From: an uncultured Lachnospiraceae bacterium
GTDB taxonomy: Bacteria; Bacillota; Clostridia; Lachnospirales; Lachnospiraceae
Direction of reading: 5' to 3'
Length of the DNA stretch: 64,000 nt
Assembly: GCA_910585295.1 (NCBI GenBank)
Contig: CAJUDE010000050.1
Span: 1 to 64,000, forward strand
Of this stretch, positions 59,247-64,000 are shown one piece after another (within the stretch, counting starts at the first letter, position 1; each line of letters starts with the position of its first letter). A program made the position numbers and the translations under genes. A model generated the notes under the pieces. That model did no database searches. It was not told the origin of the DNA and worked only from the letters and a program-made list of their open reading frames with translations.

Positions 59247-61301
59247 TTACTCTGTTATGGCGTCGTTTGGCTGGCAGAGTTCAAATTTCTGCACCATTTT
59301 GTTCAACAGTTCTGCCTGTGATGCAAGTTCTTCTGAAGTTGCAGAGGTTTCCTGTGAGGCAGCGGAGTTATCTTGTATCCCATGGGAAATCTCTTCAATC
59401 CCTGCCTGGAGCTGTTTCATGCTCTCTGCCTGGACAGCGGCATTTTCAGAGGTTTCCTGGATCATTTCATTTACCTGCCCCACTGCGGTCACTGATTTTA
59501 TCAGTGAGTTCATGGCATTTTCAGCAATGGAATTGCCTTTATTTATTTCTTCCATGGAAATTTCAATCAGTTCTTTGGTAGTGCTGGCTGCCTGGGAACT
59601 TTCTAAGGCAAGTTTCCCAATTTCATCGGCCACAACGGCAAAGCCTTTCCCTGCTTCGCCAGCACGGGCGGCTTCTATCGAGGCGTTTAATGACAAAAGG
59701 TTTGTCTGGGAGGCGATGTCCTCGATTGTCTGGATAATCCCAACCACCTGCTGAGAGGTCTGGTGGATTTTGTCCATGGCGTCCATCATCATTTTCATAT
59801 TTTCCTGGTTCTGCTCAATGATTGTGGCCGCCTGTGCAGTGGCTTTCGCGGAATCTTCTGCTTTCTGCCGGTTGAGTTCCACCTGGTCAACCACAGTGTT
59901 GGTTGTTGCCGTTAGCTGCTGTACAGAGGAGGCCTGGGCTTCCGCGCCTTCCGCCAGCACCTGGGAGGCAAGGGCAAGTTCATTCGCCCCAACAGATACA
60001 TGCTCCGAGCTTTCGTTGATCCCTTCCATCACCTGGTTCATGGAGCCAGAGATATTGAGCAAGGCAGTTTTTATTTTTTGGAATTCGCCTACATAATCAT
60101 TTTTCAGGTCGATGCTTAATTTCCCATCAGAAATTTGCGCCAGCACTTCCGCGGTTTCGTCAATGTATACAATATATTCTTTCAAACGGTTGACCGTTTT
60201 TTGGATAGACTCGCCCAGTTCCCCAATTTCGTCCTCGCTAGTGATATGCAGGTCGACGTCCAAGTCCCCAGCGGCAAGCTTTTGCGCGGTATGGTTCAGT
60301 TCCAGTATGGGCTTTGTCAGGTTGGCAGCGCTTTTCTTAATCCTAACTGCTATCAGCAGTATGCCAACGGTAAAGAGGAGCGCCAGCGCAACGACCATTG
60401 CAGCCAATATGGAATAATACTCTGACATGGGCAGGCTGCTAAGCACGACATACCCAGTGTCCCCGGCATGCTGCAGGGAGCCATATTTAGTGGCGCCGTC
60501 TGCTTTATATTTTAAAAATTTGTTGTTTTGGGATGTGATTGCATCAATTACATTCTGGGACATGCCTGCATCTTTGACATTCTGCTGCACCATATCGCTC
60601 TGTGGGTGGTAGAGGAACGTGCCATTTTCAGACAGCAGAAGCATATATCCGTTTCGCCCGATTTTGTACTCACTCATAATAGTTGTCATGTGGTCTAAGG
60701 CAATGTCCATGCCCACTGCGCCAAGCACCTCGCCCGTAGCGTCGTCAATGACTGGGCATGCAGCGCTTAAGATCATCTTCTCAGTGGAGGAATCAATATA
60801 TGGCTCCGTCAGTATGGTTTCCTTCGTTTCAATGCAGCCATACCACCCGCGCCCTGTAATGTCCCAGCCTTCCTCACTGGTAAAACCATCAGACTGGGCC
60901 AATGCGCTTGTGTCTAAGTCGGAAATCCAAACAGCCATGACATTTTCTGCATCGGTTTCTGCGATATGTACCAAGTTGTCCATTACCGTTTCCATTTTTT
61001 CAGCCTTCCAAAGGTCGTCCCCAGCCTTTGTCTCTAACATAACGCTTTTAATCTCTGGGTTAGCGGCAAGCTGCCCTACACTTTTTGTATACTGTTCTAA
61101 AAAACCGGTTAGCTGGTTTGCAGCAGCGTTGGATTCCTGTATCAGCTCCGTTTTTCTTGATGTAACGCTTAGCCATCCCACCATGCAGATTGCAACAGCC
61201 GCAATAAGCAGGAATACCAGAATCACGCTGCCACCAATCTGCCGTAGGATTTCATCTGCGATCTTTTTTCTGGAACTGCTCCCTTTTTGAGTATGTTTCA
61301 T
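59247..61301 (-). CDS. Methyl-accepting chemotaxis protein (dCache-HAMP-MCP)
   Basis: A 684-residue transmembrane chemoreceptor. TM1 is at about residues 23-47, then an extracellular double-Cache sensor (about 50-300; WDITGRGWYG, EPYIDSSTEKMILSAACPV). TM2 is near 305-330, followed by HAMP and a methyl-accepting coiled coil with the tip IASQTNLLSLNASIEAARAG and EVGKGFAVVADEIGKL-like continuation. dCache domains bind small molecules such as amino acids; the ligand is unknown. The start follows GGGAGG on the minus strand. It lies inside the presumed second mobile element, unusual cargo for a chemoreceptor. Confidence 0.95.
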   Translation of the reverse strand: MKHTQKGSSSRKKIADEILRQIGGSVILVFLLIAAVAICMVGWLSVTSRKTELIQESNAAANQLTGFLEQYTKSVGQLAANPEIKSVMLETKAGDDLWKAEKMETVMDNLVHIAETDAENVMAVWISDLDTSALAQSDGFTSEEGWDITGRGWYGCIETKETILTEPYIDSSTEKMILSAACPVIDDATGEVLGAVGMDIALDHMTTIMSEYKIGRNGYMLLLSENGTFLYHPQSDMVQQNVKDAGMSQNVIDAITSQNNKFLKYKADGATKYGSLQHAGDTGYVVLSSLPMSEYYSILAAMVVALALLFTVGILLIAVRIKKSAANLTKPILELNHTAQKLAAGDLDVDLHITSEDEIGELGESIQKTVNRLKEYIVYIDETAEVLAQISDGKLSIDLKNDYVGEFQKIKTALLNISGSMNQVMEGINESSEHVSVGANELALASQVLAEGAEAQASSVQQLTATTNTVVDQVELNRQKAEDSAKATAQAATIIEQNQENMKMMMDAMDKIHQTSQQVVGIIQTIEDIASQTNLLSLNASIEAARAGEAGKGFAVVADEIGKLALESSQAASTTKELIEISMEEINKGNSIAENAMNSLIKSVTAVGQVNEMIQETSENAAVQAESMKQLQAGIEEISHGIQDNSAASQETSATSEELASQAELLNKMVQKFELCQPNDAITE

Positions 61302-61339
61302 AATAAACCTCCCTAACTATATCTTCGTCCTTCTTTCTT

Positions 61340-61368
61340 ATTGTATCGCGATTTCACAAGTAACACAA
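61340..61368 (-). promoter_or_regulatory. Sigma-A promoter for the chemoreceptor gene
   Basis: On the minus strand: TTGTGT (61368-61363), 17 bases, TACAAT (61345-61340). No sigma-28 match is present. Confidence 0.6.
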
Positions 61369-61442
61369 TAAAAATTTCGACTTTCTTTTTGGGAATAAGA
61401 CATACTGAGGGCAAAATATACTGTATTATTGGAGGTATGGAT

Positions 61443-61712
61443 ATGGAGTTGTCAAAAGAAATGTTACAAAATATGGAGCAGGCAGATATCAGGGACGCAG
61501 TTTTAGACACATTGACGGATATCAGCAAGATTGAAATTGACAGGAACAAACCTATTGCAGAAAGGGTGGAGGCGTATGTGGAGGCAGTAGGGAACCCTTT
61601 TCTTGTAAGGGTTGGGGAGTATGTGGTGAAAATTGGCTATTCTGATTGCGAGGAGACATTGAACGATAGGATGGAGCAGTATATCAGGAAAGCCGCTGAG
61701 ATTAATTATTAG
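61443..61712 (+). CDS. Small DUF6870-like protein of mobile elements
   Basis: An 89-residue protein (MELSKEMLQNMEQADIRDAV at the start, then TLTDISKIEIDRNKPIAERV). The pattern resembles the DUF6870 family, small proteins seen in clostridial integrative elements; that identification is from memory of the pattern and moderately sure. The ATG at 61443 is 7 bases after GGAGG (61431-61435); ATG 61437 is too close. The recombinase gene starts 9 bases after its stop, so both are on one transcript. The function is unknown. Confidence 0.7.
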   Translation: MELSKEMLQNMEQADIRDAVLDTLTDISKIEIDRNKPIAERVEAYVEAVGNPFLVRVGEYVVKIGYSDCEETLNDRMEQYIRKAAEINY

Positions 61713-61721
61713 GCGGCAAAT

Positions 61722-63350
61722 ATGGCAAGGGCGTCAAAAAAAGAAAAGGATAAGGCGGAAAAAATTCCTGAGGAGGCCTGGAATGCAGGGATTTATGCCA
61801 GGCTGTCCGTAGATTACCATAATCAGAAAAATGAATCCATAGAAGCGCAGGTCCAAGTGGCAGAAAACTATATTAACCAATCCAGCGATATTGTGCTGGC
61901 AGGCTGCTATACAGATTTGGGGGAAACAGGGACAGATTTTCAAAGAAAAGGTTTTGGCAGGCTGATGGATGATGTCCGCCGCCGTAAGATTAATTGTGTC
62001 ATTGTGAAAGATTTTTCCAGGTTTGGGCGCAATTACATAGAAACAGGGAATTACATGGAGAAGATTTTCCCGTTTTTCCAGGTCAGGTTTATTTCTGTGT
62101 CTGATGGTTACGACAGCCATCGCCCCCAGCAGGGGAACGACATCCTTGCCACCAACCTGAAAAATATTGTAAATGAGCTATATGCAAGGGACTGCGCGCA
62201 AAAGGTTCGGGCGGTTAAGAAATTAAAGCTGGAACAGGGGTGTTATGTGGGAGGGGTGCCTCCATATGGGTATTCGGCAAAGCGGGTGGATGGGAAAAAA
62301 ATCCTTATCCCTGAGGAAGGCGCAAGCGATGTGGTTAGAGCCATATTTGCTTTGTTTTGCAAGGGGAAAAGCGTCAGCGATATTATTTCCTGGCTATATG
62401 GGGCAGGCATCCACAGGCCAAGCGAATACAGGCGTACGGGGCATGTCCAGTGTGTAGAAGGGGAGGCAATCAGGCAATGGAGCAGCCAGACAATCCGGGC
62501 AATGCTTACAAACCCTGTATATATTGGCACATTAGCGCAAATCAAGGAAGGGGAAAAAAGATACCGCATAGGGGAACCATGCAGCGTTGGGCCAGACGGT
62601 GTGGTTCTGGCAGAACATGCCCATCAGCCAATTGTTGGGAAGGATTTGTTTTACGGCGTTTCCACCAGGCTGGAAGGGGTGAAAAAAAAGGGGATTGCAG
62701 GAAAAAAGGCGCCAGAAGATATCTATAAGGGGATCATTTGCTGTGGGGAATGCGCAAGCAGGCTAAAAAGGACTTGTACATCCAATGCCAGGTCTTATCA
62801 GGTGTCAGTAAGGACATATTCCTACGGATGCCCAAATATCCAGAGGATTGACAGCCTTAGGTGCGGCAGCCATTTTATCTCGTCCAATATGGTGGACAGG
62901 ATTGTGTTGGAAGCATTGCAAAAAGCAATCGCTTTGGCAGGGGCGCCATGGAAAGCATGGCAGGGGCTGAACAGGCGGCAGCAGGGCGAGAGGGAAAAGG
63001 AGGTGCAAAAAAAGATAACGGAAGCCCAAGGACGCCTTAAGAAGCTAGGGCTTGAACTGAGTTCTTTGTACAGGAAATATAAAGCAGGTTCCATAGCAGA
63101 AGAAGCGTTTTTTGCCCTGAAGGCAGAAAAAGAACAAGAAAAAAAGAATGTCGAAAAAGAGCTGCGCCGAGAAATAGATAGGGTTCAGCATATAAAGAAA
63201 GTGTCTGAGGAATTTAACCAATTTATCCGTCGCCTGTGCGAGGGGGAAAAGGGTATAAAGCTGGATGGGCTGGCGGTACGGTGCATGGTGGAAAAGATTG
63301 TTATATACAAGGACAGGCGTGTGGAACTGCGGTTCCATTTCAGGGATTAA
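61722..63350 (+). CDS. Large serine recombinase A of the second element
   Basis: A 542-residue recombinase. Nucleophile Ser29 is in YARLSVDYHNQKNESIEAQV, followed by VIVKDFSRFGRNYIETG, the recombinase domain (about 190-300; GGVPPYGYSAKRVDGKK; SQTIRAMLTNPVYIGT), a zinc ribbon (GIICCGECASRLKR ... CPNIQRIDSLRCGSHF) and a long coiled coil. It belongs to the same broad family as the recombinase at 56359 but is clearly divergent. The next recombinase starts about 90 bases later; sequential large serine recombinases may act together. Confidence 0.95.
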   Translation: MARASKKEKDKAEKIPEEAWNAGIYARLSVDYHNQKNESIEAQVQVAENYINQSSDIVLAGCYTDLGETGTDFQRKGFGRLMDDVRRRKINCVIVKDFSRFGRNYIETGNYMEKIFPFFQVRFISVSDGYDSHRPQQGNDILATNLKNIVNELYARDCAQKVRAVKKLKLEQGCYVGGVPPYGYSAKRVDGKKILIPEEGASDVVRAIFALFCKGKSVSDIISWLYGAGIHRPSEYRRTGHVQCVEGEAIRQWSSQTIRAMLTNPVYIGTLAQIKEGEKRYRIGEPCSVGPDGVVLAEHAHQPIVGKDLFYGVSTRLEGVKKKGIAGKKAPEDIYKGIICCGECASRLKRTCTSNARSYQVSVRTYSYGCPNIQRIDSLRCGSHFISSNMVDRIVLEALQKAIALAGAPWKAWQGLNRRQQGEREKEVQKKITEAQGRLKKLGLELSSLYRKYKAGSIAEEAFFALKAEKEQEKKNVEKELRREIDRVQHIKKVSEEFNQFIRRLCEGEKGIKLDGLAVRCMVEKIVIYKDRRVELRFHFRD

Positions 63351-63442
63351 GCCGTGGGCGATGTAACACGCAGTGTCTGGCATGGGTATTTTAGCGCCAG
63401 GCTTTGGGGCCGAGCAGTGGGAGTTGTAAAAAGGGGGAGAAA

Positions 63443-64000
63443 ATGGCGAAGAAAGATACCGTTGCAATCTATATGCGGCTTTCTCAGGAAGACGGGGGGC
63501 AAGAGGCAGAGAGCAACAGCATAGCCAACCAAAGAAAGCTGCTCTGTGCCTATGCCGCAAAGCATTTTCCAGGCTGCCCGTTGCTGGAATTTAAAGATGA
63601 TGGGTATTCAGGGGCGAATATGGACAGACCTGGCATTTCAGAGCTTTTACATTGGGTGAGGGACGGGCAGGTAGGGTGTATCCTTGTAAAAGACTTTTCC
63701 AGGTTTTCCCGGGACTATATAGAGATCGGCTCCTATCTGGAGCAGATCTTCCCATTTGCCGGGGTAAGGTTCATTGCAGTGGAGGATGGGTATGACAGCG
63801 CTTATGGTTCAGGGAATGCAGCAGGGTTGGGCATATCTTTTCAGAACCTTATGAATGACCTGTACTGCAAAGATATTTCGATAAAAGTGAAATCTTCCTT
63901 GGCAGCAAAAAAAGAAAGGGGAATTTATGCAAATGGAAACTGTGCCTTTGGCTACCGTAAAGATCCCAAGGACAGGCATACATTGCTGGTGGATGAAGAG
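63443..64000 (+). CDS. Large serine recombinase B, 3' end cut by the window
   Basis: The first 186 codons of a recombinase, open to the window edge. Nucleophile Ser14 is in IYMRLSQEDGG, followed by DGYSGANMDRP, CILVKDFSRFSRDYIEIG and DLYCKDISIKVKSSL, so the catalytic domain is complete and the recombinase domain begins (NGNCAFGYRKDPKD). The start ATG at 63443 follows AAGGGGGAG. Its resolvase domain looks closer to the recombinase at 56359 than to recombinase A (shared DGYSG.N.DRP and Y.C.DIS.KVKS). Confidence 0.92.
   Translation, partial: MAKKDTVAIYMRLSQEDGGQEAESNSIANQRKLLCAYAAKHFPGCPLLEFKDDGYSGANMDRPGISELLHWVRDGQVGCILVKDFSRFSRDYIEIGSYLEQIFPFAGVRFIAVEDGYDSAYGSGNAAGLGISFQNLMNDLYCKDISIKVKSSLAAKKERGIYANGNCAFGYRKDPKDRHTLLVDEE

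Larger units (their letters stand above)
59181..64000. mobile_element. Second serine-recombinase element, right end outside the window
   Basis: Begins with the att half-site in the peptidase gene. It contains a chemoreceptor (minus strand), a small DUF6870-like protein, and at least two large serine recombinases in tandem; it runs past the window. The missing C-terminal end of the S8 peptidase should lie beyond it. The element's true content is uncertain until the right end is seen. Confidence 0.6.

Overview
The window reads as chromosome of a motile, endospore-forming anaerobe of the Clostridia, most likely a gut Lachnospiraceae. The evidence is a complete ger germination operon and spoIIR, meso-diaminopimelate dehydrogenase, flagellin with csrA and sigma-28-type promoters, a flavodiiron oxygen-defence protein, and very large secreted glycan-degrading enzymes with lysine-rich Ig/FnIII tails. 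This is inferred from gene content; no rRNA, tRNA or CRISPR array was seen.

Layout. 1-8.4 kb: S1-domain protein, lytic transglycosylase, dUTPase, a shared sugar-ABC ATPase with a CdaR/PucR-type regulator, a sigma-28-driven coiled-coil protein and an LTA-synthase-like enzyme. 8.7-12.3 kb: a compact folate operon (folC, folE, folP, folB-folK fusion). 12.3-19.5 kb: an LRR protein, a VWA/metallopeptidase-like protein and a MoxR-type AAA ATPase, then a HAD phosphatase with ddh, then a sigma-28-driven unknown protein with a CPBP membrane protease. 19.9-23.1 kb: an acyl-CoA dehydrogenase/EtfA/rubredoxin triple fusion next to a flavodiiron protein, a plausible two-protein oxygen-reducing chain.

23.2-29.1 kb is the most striking region. 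A small tyrosine recombinase lies inside a 739-bp segment bounded by 27-bp inverted repeats (25/27 identical). The segment also carries a near-consensus sigma-28 promoter that now points away from the adjacent csrA-flagellin pair. Inversion would aim it at csrA and flagellin, so this looks like a self-contained flagellin phase switch caught in the OFF orientation. The flagellin leader has two hairpins with GGA in the loop plus a GGA-containing Shine-Dalgarno, as expected of CsrA targets. Two convergent genes follow: a sigma-28-driven unknown protein and a soluble chemoreceptor fused to a PhnD-like binding domain.

29.3-39.4 kb: ispE with a GntR regulator, a gerA/B/C operon, spoIIR, murI, a DUF1934 protein, a small membrane protein and an Na+-symporter. 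39.9-55.7 kb: a co-directional secreted-enzyme locus (GH30 + GH43 bifunctional galactanase, beta-helix protein, PrsA-like foldase lipoprotein, GH43 multidomain protein), probably aimed at type II arabinogalactan.

55.8-64.0 kb: an S8 peptidase gene broken twice by serine-recombinase elements. The first is a minimal 1.74-kb element made of one recombinase and its attachment sites. The second starts with the same att half-site and carries a chemoreceptor, a small protein and at least two more serine recombinases; it runs off the window end. Several short hairpin-rich repeats lie between operons.
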